From assembly GCA_035647835.1 (NCBI GenBank), contig DASRMS010000169.1, positions 1-20,736 of the forward strand: a DNA stretch of 20,736 bases, written 5' to 3'. A model generated the notes under the pieces. That model was not told where the DNA came from. It made no database searches and was given only the letters and a program-made list of their open reading frames with translations. Each line of letters begins with the position of its first letter. Positions within the stretch are counted from its first letter, which is position 1. The position numbers and the translations under genes are program-made. Positions 7,088 through 14,392 of the stretch are shown piece after piece. The DNA comes from UBA9865 sp035647835. Lineage in GTDB: Bacteria > Bacillota > Dethiobacteria > Dethiobacterales > Dethiobacteraceae.

Positions 7088-8380
7088 TTAACTTTTGGCT
7101 AAAGTTTTAAAGTCAACCACGGCATCAGGAAGTTCGTGGCGCATCGCACCATCATCTACCCAAAAGTCCCAGTCGCGGGCAGGAACACGCCAATTACCGT
7201 AGCGAAAACTTAAATATTCATCCCAGCTCGTGGGTAGATAGGTTTGGTGGACGGCAGAGAAAGCAGTGTTTGTAAAGAAATGCGCTGGTACCCACCAGGT
7301 AGCTGTTTGGCGGCGTACTTTCCAGGGCCAGCGGGTAATATCAGTACGTACTAAATGCTGGCGCAGCTTGCCACGCAGCTTGCTAAAAAAGGCATAGCTC
7401 AGCCAAGACAGGCCGCGTTGGGCCGGGTTGCCCATTGTGCGGCTGGCGGGGCACCACGCCCATTCACCTGCTTGACGAAAAAGCATAATATGCACGGGCA
7501 GGCGGCGCGGTCGGGAGACGCGGAATTGGTAGAGTTGACCTTGATAGTACCAAAGGGTTACTTTCCAGCCCAGTGCTTTTAACTCCGGGATAATGGCCAT
7601 AAACTGCGGGGCATCTGCTGCCCACATTTGTAAATCCACATCTTTTTCCCAGGAGAAAAGCTTACCTTCGCGCATTAAACCTAGCAGCACGCCACTATCC
7701 ATACAGTATGGAACCTGGTGGCGGTGCAGGATCTCGGTCAGAGTTTGATATTCTTGTTCGCGCAGGTGGCTGCCCGGTTTTTTCGCTTGATAAAATTTAT
7801 CTTCCAGCTTCTTTGTTGTTTCGTTGAACTGATAGCGCTGTGCCAGATACTCCTTGGGGTTGTGCGGCACCGGTACTGCTGGCAGGTGCGGCAAAGTCTC
7901 AAAGTGAGTGAAGTAAGTGGCGGGAATTAAATAAACACCTAGTTGAAAGAGTTTTTGTCTGCAAAAAGGTGCTAGTTCAAGTTGAGGAAACAAGCTCTGT
8001 AAAAGTTGTTTACCCAGTCGCCTGAGGAGACTACCCTGTGTCAGCTTGGGGAAAGTAAGGCAGTAGTAATTTCCATTAAGCGGGCGGTAGATTTGCAGCT
8101 GCAGAGGGCTGGTCCCAGCTTTGTGTAAGCTCAGGAGAAAAAGTTCCTGTTGATAAAAGTAGCGCTTTATTTTATAGCCTTGCTGCTCTAATTCCGGCAG
8201 CAGTACTGTCAACTGCGGGAGACTGTTTGCCGTGAGGCCCAGGTTAAGCACGGGTAGGTCTGCCAGCTCCGGCGGCTGGGGCTGACAGAGGCGGCGCAAG
8301 CTGTCACCATCAAGCCAGTAGTGTAAATTGTGCAAAGTAAAATATTTCATAATCTTCATCAGGTTTTGGGAGCTAGCCAT
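7088..8380 (-). CDS. LicD-like phosphotransferase with a degenerate N-terminal duplicate
   Basis: A 430-residue protein whose C-terminal half (about 205-420) belongs to the LicD/fukutin nucleotidyltransferase-fold family. The catalytic segment is DSGVLLGLMREG (228-239) followed by WEKDVDL (244-250), where the paired aspartates would bind metal. Near the C terminus EYLSFRYGNWRVP matches the family's closing motif. LicD enzymes move phosphocholine from CDP-choline to teichoic acids; in this phosphonate cluster the donor could be a CMP-phosphonate (inference). The N-terminal half (about 18-185) aligns with the C-terminal half: PELEQQGYKI against PELKALGWKV, and VPHNPKEYLAQRYQ against LPTSWDEYLSFRYG. 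It lacks the aspartate motif, with LNLGL in place of KDVDL. It looks like an inactivated tandem copy. No signal peptide is seen. The gene has its own perfect sigma-A promoter. Confidence 0.82.
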   Translation of the reverse strand: MASSQNLMKIMKYFTLHNLHYWLDGDSLRRLCQPQPPELADLPVLNLGLTANSLPQLTVLLPELEQQGYKIKRYFYQQELFLLSLHKAGTSPLQLQIYRPLNGNYYCLTFPKLTQGSLLRRLGKQLLQSLFPQLELAPFCRQKLFQLGVYLIPATYFTHFETLPHLPAVPVPHNPKEYLAQRYQFNETTKKLEDKFYQAKKPGSHLREQEYQTLTEILHRHQVPYCMDSGVLLGLMREGKLFSWEKDVDLQMWAADAPQFMAIIPELKALGWKVTLWYYQGQLYQFRVSRPRRLPVHIMLFRQAGEWAWCPASRTMGNPAQRGLSWLSYAFFSKLRGKLRQHLVRTDITRWPWKVRRQTATWWVPAHFFTNTAFSAVHQTYLPTSWDEYLSFRYGNWRVPARDWDFWVDDGAMRHELPDAVVDFKTLAKS

Positions 8381-8416
8381 AAAGTGTGGACGTCCCCTTT
8401 CTGTGTATCTATCGAC

Positions 8417-8445
8417 ATTATATTGCAGGTACTGATTCCTGTCAA
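8417..8445 (-). promoter_or_regulatory. Perfect-consensus sigma-A promoter for the LicD-like gene
   Basis: Read on the minus strand, TTGACA (8440-8445) is followed by exactly 17 bases and then TATAAT (8417-8422), an exact match to the housekeeping consensus. Transcription should start near 8410, giving a leader of about 30 bases before the ATG at 8380. AAAGGGG in this leader is a possible but distant ribosome site. The LicD-like gene is therefore expressed independently of the TagF-like gene upstream, probably strongly. Confidence 0.85.
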
Positions 8446-8533
8446 TTTACCTGCTGCCACCTACAAACTTTGCTGCTTTTATGGCACCACGCTACAGGGC
8501 CTGCACTAGCTACTACGTAATTTTTGGTGAGTT

Positions 8534-8553
8534 TAGACCAGTCTGTGGGTCTA
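8534..8553 (-). other. Small hairpin just after the TagF-GT4 gene
   Basis: Two bases beyond the stop codon, TAGACC and GGTCTA form a perfect six-base stem around an eight-base loop. No T-run follows, so it is at best a weak terminator or an mRNA 3'-end structure. The rest of 8446-8554 shows nothing else recognisable apart from the promoter of the next gene. Confidence 0.35.
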
Positions 8554-8554
8554 G

Positions 8555-11110
8555 TCAGAAGAAAAGTTTTGTGAATTCCTCGTAGCATTTTTGGTTATAG
8601 CTTTCCGGGTCAAAGCGATAATCCGCAGGGACCTGGCCGGCCAGAAAAGCCTTCAGCCCTTGGTAAATACTTTGCACATCGTGGTCGATCACTAGCTGAC
8701 CCTTTTCGCTGCATACATCGCGTACTGAACCATAATTAGCAATGATGATGGGCAAACCCACCATCCGTGCTTCTAAAACTACTAAGCCTTGTCCTTCATA
8801 GAAAGAAGGGAAGACAAAACAATGGCAGGCTTTGAGGAAAATAAAAGGATTAGTTAAGCTGCCCACCAGAAAAACTGCTTCCTGCAAATTCAGCTTGGCA
8901 ATCAGTTTCTCCAGTTGGGGACGTAAATCCCCTTCGCCGATAATGTACAGGCGGCAGTTAGCATTTTTTGCATGGAGCTGGGCGAAAGCATTAATGAGGT
9001 TTTTCTGGTTTTTTTCCGGGGATAAACGACCCATGGTCACAAAATTGATGGTATCGGCTGCCGGTAACTTAATGACTTCCCCTAGCACTAGCCTGCCGTG
9101 GTCTACGGCCTGAGGGCGCAGCAGATAGCCCTGACTGTCCATGACCAGGTCCGGCGGCTGCTGCAGACTGGCGGCAATACGCTGGCTGTCAACCAGATTT
9201 GTGGCACAAGTAAACTTAGCGTAAGTGGCCGGTGTGGCAAGATTCTTGCGGTTAACTTCCATGATTGCTTCACCGCAGGCAACAATTTTATCAAAGTAGG
9301 GATAGAGAGAAAATGCGGCTTTGATACCTGCTTGCCGCTGATAATAGGTTTTCTCCTGCCCTGAAACTACCCGCTTCTGGTCTACCCACAAATCACTGTG
9401 CTGCCAGATAAAACGTTTAGCACCTGTCGCTTGCAGCAGTAAATAAGCAAAGAACGGTCCATAGCCAGAGAAATCAAGCACATAATCAAACTGGCTATTG
9501 CCAAAACAGCGACTAAATTCGCGTTGGAAAAGTTGCTGGGGAAAGATCTTTTTAAAAAACCAATTCCGCAGGCCATAACGTCTGACTAACTGATTACGGA
9601 TATCCTCACCTAAAGCAGCACTATAGGTGCCGTTACGGGCAAATACTCTGACTTGCGGCGGCAGTTTGACCACATTCTCAATGACATCTGCTTGCTTAAT
9701 TTTAGTGGCAATGAGAGAGACATCAAATTGTTCGTAATCCAGGTGCTGCAAAAGATTGATCAGCGAAGAGGTCACGCCATTGGTCTTTAACCTACTAGCA
9801 TAGATGAGCAGTTTCTTTTTGGTAGTTGGCAGCCCCGTCAACACGTTATAAGGCTCTTCCTGCCGCCTAAAGACAATATCAAGTATTTTTTCTGAGACCT
9901 GTCCGTCGTCATACTCACAGACCCAGGCTTTAGTCTCAGCATAAATGTCATGATATGTTTGCTGCATTTCCTCCAGATGAATAATCCAGCTGCTGATCTC
10001 GCTCAGCTTTTTACTGGCGGGACCGGGCAGTTCAGCCAGCGAAAAATAGGTGCCGCGTTGATCCTGATATTGCTCTAAATCGGGAATATAAAAAAGAATG
10101 GGGCGATTAGTGAGCATAAAATCAAAGAAGATACTGGAGTAGTCGGAAATGAGAATATCAACAGCGGCCAGCAGTTCATTGGTATCAAGGCTGCCGGGGA
10201 TAAACAGATTACCGTGCTGTTTAGTTTGCTCTGGCGTGATGTGTTTGTCCACTGCCGGATGCGGTTTAATCAGTATCTGATATTTACTGGTATCCAGCTG
10301 CTGTTGTAATGTGGTGAGTACCTCCACATATTCTGTAATACTATCGTCAGGTTTAAAAAAGTTATTGCCACGCCAAGTAGGGGCATAAAGAATGATTTCT
10401 TTATCCTCTTCGACCGCGATACCTAGTGCTTGTAGTTTTTTGATCACGGTGGTACGTGGCGTCTGCAAGAGCAAATCATTGCGTGGATAACCGTTCTCGA
10501 TAATTTTGCCTTGATAGAGACCAGCCAATTTAAAGGCCTCTTTAAAGATTTGCGTGGTAAAACGGTTGGCTGAAATAATATAATCAGCCGCCAAGAGATT
10601 GCGCAGCATATTCCCGCTGGCTAATCTGCCTTGGGGCAGATCAAAAGCCAGTTTTTTTACGGTAATGCTGTGCCAGGTATTAAGATAAATTTGCTCTTTT
10701 TTCTTGGCAAAGTAACTGGCAAAGGAAGTGTTATTGATCAAGTATTTGGCAGAAACCAAATACTTCAGATATTGATCAGATTCGTACTGTACAAAACTAA
10801 CGTTGGGATAATCTTTAAAGCTTTCTCTGAGTTCCTGGTGCTCCTCCAGGTTTTCCAGCACCCAGACATGGCGGAATTTTGTGAAGAGCTCGTCCCGCAG
10901 GAAGGCTTTAAAAATAGCATAGGGATTGCATGTCAGCCCTCGGCCATAGGAAGATTCGTAGAGGATCAGATCAGTCTGTACGGGATAGTGAGCATAATAT
11001 TTGGCGTATTTAGTGCGCAGCTGCTTCTTGGCTGATTTCTGGCGACTGCGCAGGGGGGAATAAAAAAGCTTGATAAATTCCTTGCTGTGGAAAGCAAGTT
11101 TATTAAACAT
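8555..11110 (-). CDS. CDP-glycerol glycerophosphotransferase (TagF-like) fused to a GT4 glycosyltransferase
   Basis: An 851-residue two-domain enzyme. Residues of about 30-410 are a CDP-glycerol:poly(glycerophosphate) transferase domain (TagF/TagB family). It has LNTWHSITVKKLAFD near 143-157, YAPTWRG, IKPHP and ISDYSSIFFDF, which carry the conserved histidines and the nucleotide-binding SDYSS. Residues of about 430-851 are a GT-B glycosyltransferase of family 4, with VTMGRLSPEKNQ and the E-x7-E segment YEGQGLVVLEARMVGLP (glutamates near 772 and 780). It would add glycerol phosphate and a sugar alternately or in sequence on the cytoplasmic face to build a teichoic-acid-like polymer. The ATG at 11110 is chosen because GAAGGTGA precedes it; the longer GTG start at 11119 would overlap that ribosome site. 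It lies 33 bases after the LCP gene. Confidence 0.9.
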   Translation of the reverse strand: MFNKLAFHSKEFIKLFYSPLRSRQKSAKKQLRTKYAKYYAHYPVQTDLILYESSYGRGLTCNPYAIFKAFLRDELFTKFRHVWVLENLEEHQELRESFKDYPNVSFVQYESDQYLKYLVSAKYLINNTSFASYFAKKKEQIYLNTWHSITVKKLAFDLPQGRLASGNMLRNLLAADYIISANRFTTQIFKEAFKLAGLYQGKIIENGYPRNDLLLQTPRTTVIKKLQALGIAVEEDKEIILYAPTWRGNNFFKPDDSITEYVEVLTTLQQQLDTSKYQILIKPHPAVDKHITPEQTKQHGNLFIPGSLDTNELLAAVDILISDYSSIFFDFMLTNRPILFYIPDLEQYQDQRGTYFSLAELPGPASKKLSEISSWIIHLEEMQQTYHDIYAETKAWVCEYDDGQVSEKILDIVFRRQEEPYNVLTGLPTTKKKLLIYASRLKTNGVTSSLINLLQHLDYEQFDVSLIATKIKQADVIENVVKLPPQVRVFARNGTYSAALGEDIRNQLVRRYGLRNWFFKKIFPQQLFQREFSRCFGNSQFDYVLDFSGYGPFFAYLLLQATGAKRFIWQHSDLWVDQKRVVSGQEKTYYQRQAGIKAAFSLYPYFDKIVACGEAIMEVNRKNLATPATYAKFTCATNLVDSQRIAASLQQPPDLVMDSQGYLLRPQAVDHGRLVLGEVIKLPAADTINFVTMGRLSPEKNQKNLINAFAQLHAKNANCRLYIIGEGDLRPQLEKLIAKLNLQEAVFLVGSLTNPFIFLKACHCFVFPSFYEGQGLVVLEARMVGLPIIIANYGSVRDVCSEKGQLVIDHDVQSIYQGLKAFLAGQVPADYRFDPESYNQKCYEEFTKLFF

Positions 11111-11143
11111 CCTCGTCACCTTCTAATTTTTTAGACAGCCAAT

Positions 11144-12676
11144 TTAGCCTGTTGCCGCCGGCGGTTGTGGATCGGCAGGAGGAGGATCCAGTGGCAGTTC
11201 GGGGTCTGCTGGTGGTGTTGGTGGTTCTTCCGGTGCTTCCGGCTCTTCTGGTTCCTCCGGTTCCACTGGCACCTCTGGTTTTTCTGGTACTTCTGGCACT
11301 TCTGGTTTCTCTGGTGGGACAAGAGCTTCAATGTTGATGCTGACGGCGACTGAATCAGAAATGGCACGATGGTTAATAGCTTCGAGACGATAGCGATAGG
11401 CGTTGCCCGGGGCAACGTCTTGGTCAGTGTAGCTTTTACCCTCTTGTTTACTGGAGATCAGCTTTTCTGCCCGACCGTTAACGCTGCGGTAAAGATGATA
11501 GGCCTGAGTGTGGCTGTCCCCTGCCTGCCAGCTTAAACTAATACTTTGCTTGCCGGCGGCACCAGTCACACCGGCGGCAAAATTTTTGGGAGCTTTGGGT
11601 TTAGTATCCGTTAGCTGCGCCTGCAGCGGCGGCAGATGGTCGATGCCAAAGACCTCCTGCATCACAGTGGAAGTAATGTTGCGGTCCAGCACCATATAAT
11701 AGATGCCATCACGGGATTGTCCGCCGCCTTGTAAAGTATGCTGCTGAATGGCACCGCGGCCTAGTTTGCCTATAAACATGGCAAGTGAAATAATCTGCTG
11801 ATTGGACAGATTAGTATCGATTAATTCTTGGTAGGTGTTATATAAAGTGGGAATATTTTTGATCAAACCTTGATTACGTAAATGGTCCAAGGTGGCTAAA
11901 AGTAGATCTGTTTGGCGGTTAACACGACCGATATCGCCGCCCACAGCCCGGGTGCGCAGATACCAGAGATAGTTTTTGCCTTGCAGGGTTTGTTCTCCCT
12001 TGGCCATGCGTAGCTTACCTTTGGTATCATAAACATCAAAGGGCACATCAAATTTTACGCCGCCGATCGCATCCACCATTTCCACTACAGCATCCATATC
12101 CACAGAGGCATAGTAGGTAAAAGGCAGCCCACCTAAAATATTACTGACACTGGTCAGGGTATAGTTAAGGCCGCTGGCGTGGTGGTCATCGCCATCGCCG
12201 TATTTATAGCCAAAATAATAAGCATGGTTAACTTTATCATAAGTTGGCGTAGTAGCAATGCGCGTATAACTGTCGCGGGGGATATCGATGATGTGGACTT
12301 TTTCCTCATCAAAATTAAAAGAAACAACTTTAATCGTATCAGTGCGGTAGACAGAATAAACTTCATCACGTGCTTCACTGCCGTCAAAACCTAACAGCAC
12401 AATATTGACGATATTTTTACTAAAATAGTTGTCTACATCCCAGTCCACTTCTGGTGGCTTTTCTTCTTCTAGGGGCGTAGGCAGAGGAGGATCTGTAAAA
12501 AGATGCGCCGGTCTGGTAATGCGGTAGTAGTACCATGCTCCATAGCAGACGGCAGGTAGTAACACCAGCAGCAGTACCACTAATACCTGTACTGGTTTTT
12601 TCCAGCTTCTAAATTTTTTCCATAGTCTCTGCAGGGGATTACCAGACTTTGTGCCTGGCGTATCATATTTGTCCAT
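11144..12676 (-). CDS. LytR-CpsA-Psr ligase with a fibronectin III domain and Pro/Glu-rich tail
   Basis: A 510-residue membrane-anchored LCP protein, which transfers lipid-linked glycopolymers to peptidoglycan outside the cell. It has a basic N terminus and one membrane segment at about 29-50. The LCP domain (about 88-345) has NIVLLGFDGS, YRTDTIKVVSF, IDIPRDSYTRI, YDKVNHAYYFG and the arginine-rich RTRAVGGDIGRVNRQTD, all expected for pyrophosphate and lipid binding. A fibronectin III domain (about 362-450) follows, with ISLSWQAGD, AYHLYRS and AYRYRLEAIN. The last 60 residues are proline- and glutamate-rich with repeated PEVPE/KPEVP, a likely wall-spanning spacer. An FN3 domain after an LCP domain is uncommon in my knowledge. 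The ATG follows GGAGG. The gene leads an operon with the TagF-GT4 gene. Confidence 0.93.
   Translation of the reverse strand: MDKYDTPGTKSGNPLQRLWKKFRSWKKPVQVLVVLLLVLLPAVCYGAWYYYRITRPAHLFTDPPLPTPLEEEKPPEVDWDVDNYFSKNIVNIVLLGFDGSEARDEVYSVYRTDTIKVVSFNFDEEKVHIIDIPRDSYTRIATTPTYDKVNHAYYFGYKYGDGDDHHASGLNYTLTSVSNILGGLPFTYYASVDMDAVVEMVDAIGGVKFDVPFDVYDTKGKLRMAKGEQTLQGKNYLWYLRTRAVGGDIGRVNRQTDLLLATLDHLRNQGLIKNIPTLYNTYQELIDTNLSNQQIISLAMFIGKLGRGAIQQHTLQGGGQSRDGIYYMVLDRNITSTVMQEVFGIDHLPPLQAQLTDTKPKAPKNFAAGVTGAAGKQSISLSWQAGDSHTQAYHLYRSVNGRAEKLISSKQEGKSYTDQDVAPGNAYRYRLEAINHRAISDSVAVSINIEALVPPEKPEVPEVPEKPEVPVEPEEPEEPEAPEEPPTPPADPELPLDPPPADPQPPAATG
11153..11325 (-). repeat. Low-complexity coding repeat (Pro/Glu-rich tail)
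   Basis: The 3' end of the LCP-FN3 gene encodes imperfect repeats of PEVPEKPEVP, then PEEPEEPEAPEEPPTPP and a Pro/Asp segment. At DNA level, trinucleotide-like repetition of CCAGAA/CCGGAA codons makes this segment prone to length change. Reading frames in the other phases are by-products of the repetition. Confidence 0.8.
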
Positions 12677-12741
12677 GCTCCAACCTCCACCACTTTCTTA
12701 ATTGATGATAATTTCTACAGCGCTTGGCAATTACCTTTAAA

Positions 12742-12777
12742 TGTTAAGCAAATTAAGTGATTATTTAACAATGTTAA
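12742..12777 (-). promoter_or_regulatory. Cluster of TTAACA-like boxes (possible PhoP-type operator)
   Basis: On the minus strand four hexamers stand in a row: TTAACA, three bases, TTAAAT, six bases, TTAATT, three bases, TTAACA. The two exact TTAACA copies are 30 bp apart. The first also forms a palindrome, TTAACATTGTTAA. The B. subtilis phosphate regulator PhoP binds repeated TTAACA-like hexamers and controls teichoic-acid genes, so this placement 65 bases before the LCP/TagF operon is suggestive. Spacing is not the classical 11-bp period, so the assignment is tentative. A possible -10 (TATCAT, 12705-12710) lies downstream. Confidence 0.35.
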
Positions 12778-12859
12778 GGAAGATTTTTAGCGGGCTGCAG
12801 CGCCGGCTGTGCTGCCTTTTTAGGCTGCATTGACCTGAAAAAATATCTTAAGCTCGCTG

Positions 12860-12886
12860 AAAAAAAAGAAGCCGCCGCGGGCTTCT
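12860..12886 (-). terminator. Rho-independent terminator after the PHP gene
   Basis: On the minus strand, AGAAGCC and GGCTTCT form a seven-base stem around CGCGGC, followed by eight T residues. It lies 18 bases beyond the PHP stop codon and separates that gene from the LCP-FN3 operon, which must therefore have its own promoter between 12677 and 12860. Confidence 0.85.
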
Positions 12887-12904
12887 GTCTACTTCTGCTG
12901 TAAT

Positions 12905-13939
12905 TTACATCACATAAAGGGGGTTAGTAAAAATCCATGGTTTGCTATTGAGACGTACTTCCAGGCGATAAGTTCCCGGCAGCTGCAGGTTGAGACGCCA
13001 GTGGTGAGCCTGCTGCTGCCGCCAGGGCTGACCATTGCGGATCACGGTCACACTAGGCGGGCGTGGCGTGGAAGGACAAATAATCTCGAGGGCCGCGTGG
13101 GGAGTGAGTTTGACGGTATCGCCCAGTTGAAAGATACCAGCTTCACTGCTGGCAGTACAGGAAAAGCCCTCAGCACTGCCCACAAGATGGTTAGCAATAA
13201 AGGCACGGCCTTGGCGAAGAGCAGTAAGAATTTGTCGTTTGGCCTCTGTGGCGTCAGAGGAGAGTTTCTGCGGCAGGAGCAGGTGGTTATTGGCAGTGCG
13301 AAAGAGATACTGGTAGGGAAAGATGCGGCGGCGGAGAGGACCGCAGCGGAGGTGGTAATCGTGGGCGTCAGAGCCGGCGATGGCCGTTAGTTTCTGCTGC
13401 TGCGTGAGGCGGTCAAACTGGGCAAAGGCCTGGGGACAAGGGCCGGTAATTGGTGCCTCTGGCTTAAAGTAGGCATGATAAAGCGTGGAGAGTAGCCCTT
13501 GAGCACTATCACGCCATTGTGAACACCAGTTCCAGACTTCAATGCCGCAGAAGCCCTCGACCTGCCAGTTTTCCCAGGGGTAAGTAATACCATCTAAAAC
13601 AAAAGGGGAACCGGTCTCATAAGGGTGGGCAATAAAGCCCAGCCCCCCCTGCTCGTTAACAGCATCAATCACTTTTTGGGGCTGGTCATCGTTGTTAGGG
13701 ACTTCCTCGTCAATGCCCAAAGCTAAATAGTGGTGGCTCGTACGGTTAATTTCACTACCGCAAAGCACCAGGACGCCCTGCTGATAGCCTTCTTGCGCTA
13801 AACCAGCTAAAGTTTGGTGATCAGTAATAATTAGATAATCGAGACCGACCGCGGCGGCTGCCTGAGTAATCTCCTCAATGGTACCAGCACCATCAGAATG
13901 AGTGCTGTGAATATGTATATTACCAGTCACAGTTTGCAC
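12905..13939 (-). CDS. PHP-domain metal-dependent phosphoesterase
   Basis: A 344-residue protein of the polymerase-and-histidinol-phosphatase (PHP) superfamily. The metal-binding motifs are all present: GNIHIHSTHSDG (H9, H11, D16), ITDH (D40, H41), GSEI (E63), IAHP (H105) and GSDAH (D191, H193). These form a tri- or dinuclear site for hydrolysis of a phosphate ester. After about residue 240 a beta-rich C-terminal part (ALEIICPSTPRPPSVTVIRNG and onward to PLYVM) resembles a carbohydrate-binding-like or immunoglobulin-like domain. The substrate cannot be named. Position between two LCP ligase genes suggests a role in surface-polymer metabolism, perhaps analogous to CpsB/YwqE phosphatases of the same fold, but the sequence does not prove this. 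The start is GTG, preceded by AAAGGTGG; no in-frame ATG lies nearby. No export signal is seen. Confidence 0.85.
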   Translation of the reverse strand: MQTVTGNIHIHSTHSDGAGTIEEITQAAAAVGLDYLIITDHQTLAGLAQEGYQQGVLVLCGSEINRTSHHYLALGIDEEVPNNDDQPQKVIDAVNEQGGLGFIAHPYETGSPFVLDGITYPWENWQVEGFCGIEVWNWCSQWRDSAQGLLSTLYHAYFKPEAPITGPCPQAFAQFDRLTQQQKLTAIAGSDAHDYHLRCGPLRRRIFPYQYLFRTANNHLLLPQKLSSDATEAKRQILTALRQGRAFIANHLVGSAEGFSCTASSEAGIFQLGDTVKLTPHAALEIICPSTPRPPSVTVIRNGQPWRQQQAHHWRLNLQLPGTYRLEVRLNSKPWIFTNPLYVM

Positions 13940-13974
13940 GCCATCCCACCTTTCTGTTCAGCCAGCGCCAAAAT

Positions 13975-14385
13975 AACCTGCCGTAGCGCGTAAGCTTAAG
14001 CAACGCAAAAACCCAAACTCCCATAAAATGTCCAACACACACGTAGGGGCCAACTGCGTTCGCCCGCACCTCAGCCGCAAATCCTCGGAAATTTTGCGAT
14101 CACCTAGACCACACCAATACCTCCTTATCTTACGCAAAGTCAGCCAGTAAGGTTAATCAACAAAAATAACCTGGTCATAAAAATCTCCAAAACACACGCG
14201 TAGGGGCGAACTGTGTTCGCCCGCACCTCGGCCGCAAATCCTCGCAAATTTTGCGATCACCCAGACCGCACCAACACACCCTTATCTTACGCAAAGTCAG
14301 CCAGTAAGGTTAATCAGCAGAAATAACCTGGTCATAAAAATCTCCAAAACACACGCGTAGGGGCGAACTGTGTTCGCCCGCACAT
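13975..14385. repeat. Second tandem repeat array, 157-bp period
   Basis: The hairpin arm GTAGGGGCGAACTGTGTTCG...CCCGCAC occurs at 14043, 14200 and 14357, spaced exactly 157 bp. The intervening sequence is nearly identical in both full periods (GCCGCAAATCCTCG, TTTTGCGATCAC, CTTATCTTACGCAAAGTCAG, AGCCAGTAAGGTTAATCA, AATAACCTGGTCATAAAAAT, CTCCAAAACACACG). A degraded partial copy of the last part (AAAATAACCTG, CATAAAATGTCCAACACACA) precedes the first arm. The array fills the 450-base gap between the second LCP gene and the PHP gene; no other gene or clear terminator was seen there. Confidence 0.92.
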
Positions 14386-14392
14386 AATAGAT

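Noticed and set aside
10631..11035. 134-codon plus-strand frame
   Set aside because: It is a shadow of the TagF-like domain, with no ribosome site or domain.
12789..12822. GC-rich imperfect hairpin followed by TTTTT on the plus strand
   Set aside because: No plus-strand gene ends nearby and the stem has several mismatches, so a terminator call is not supported.
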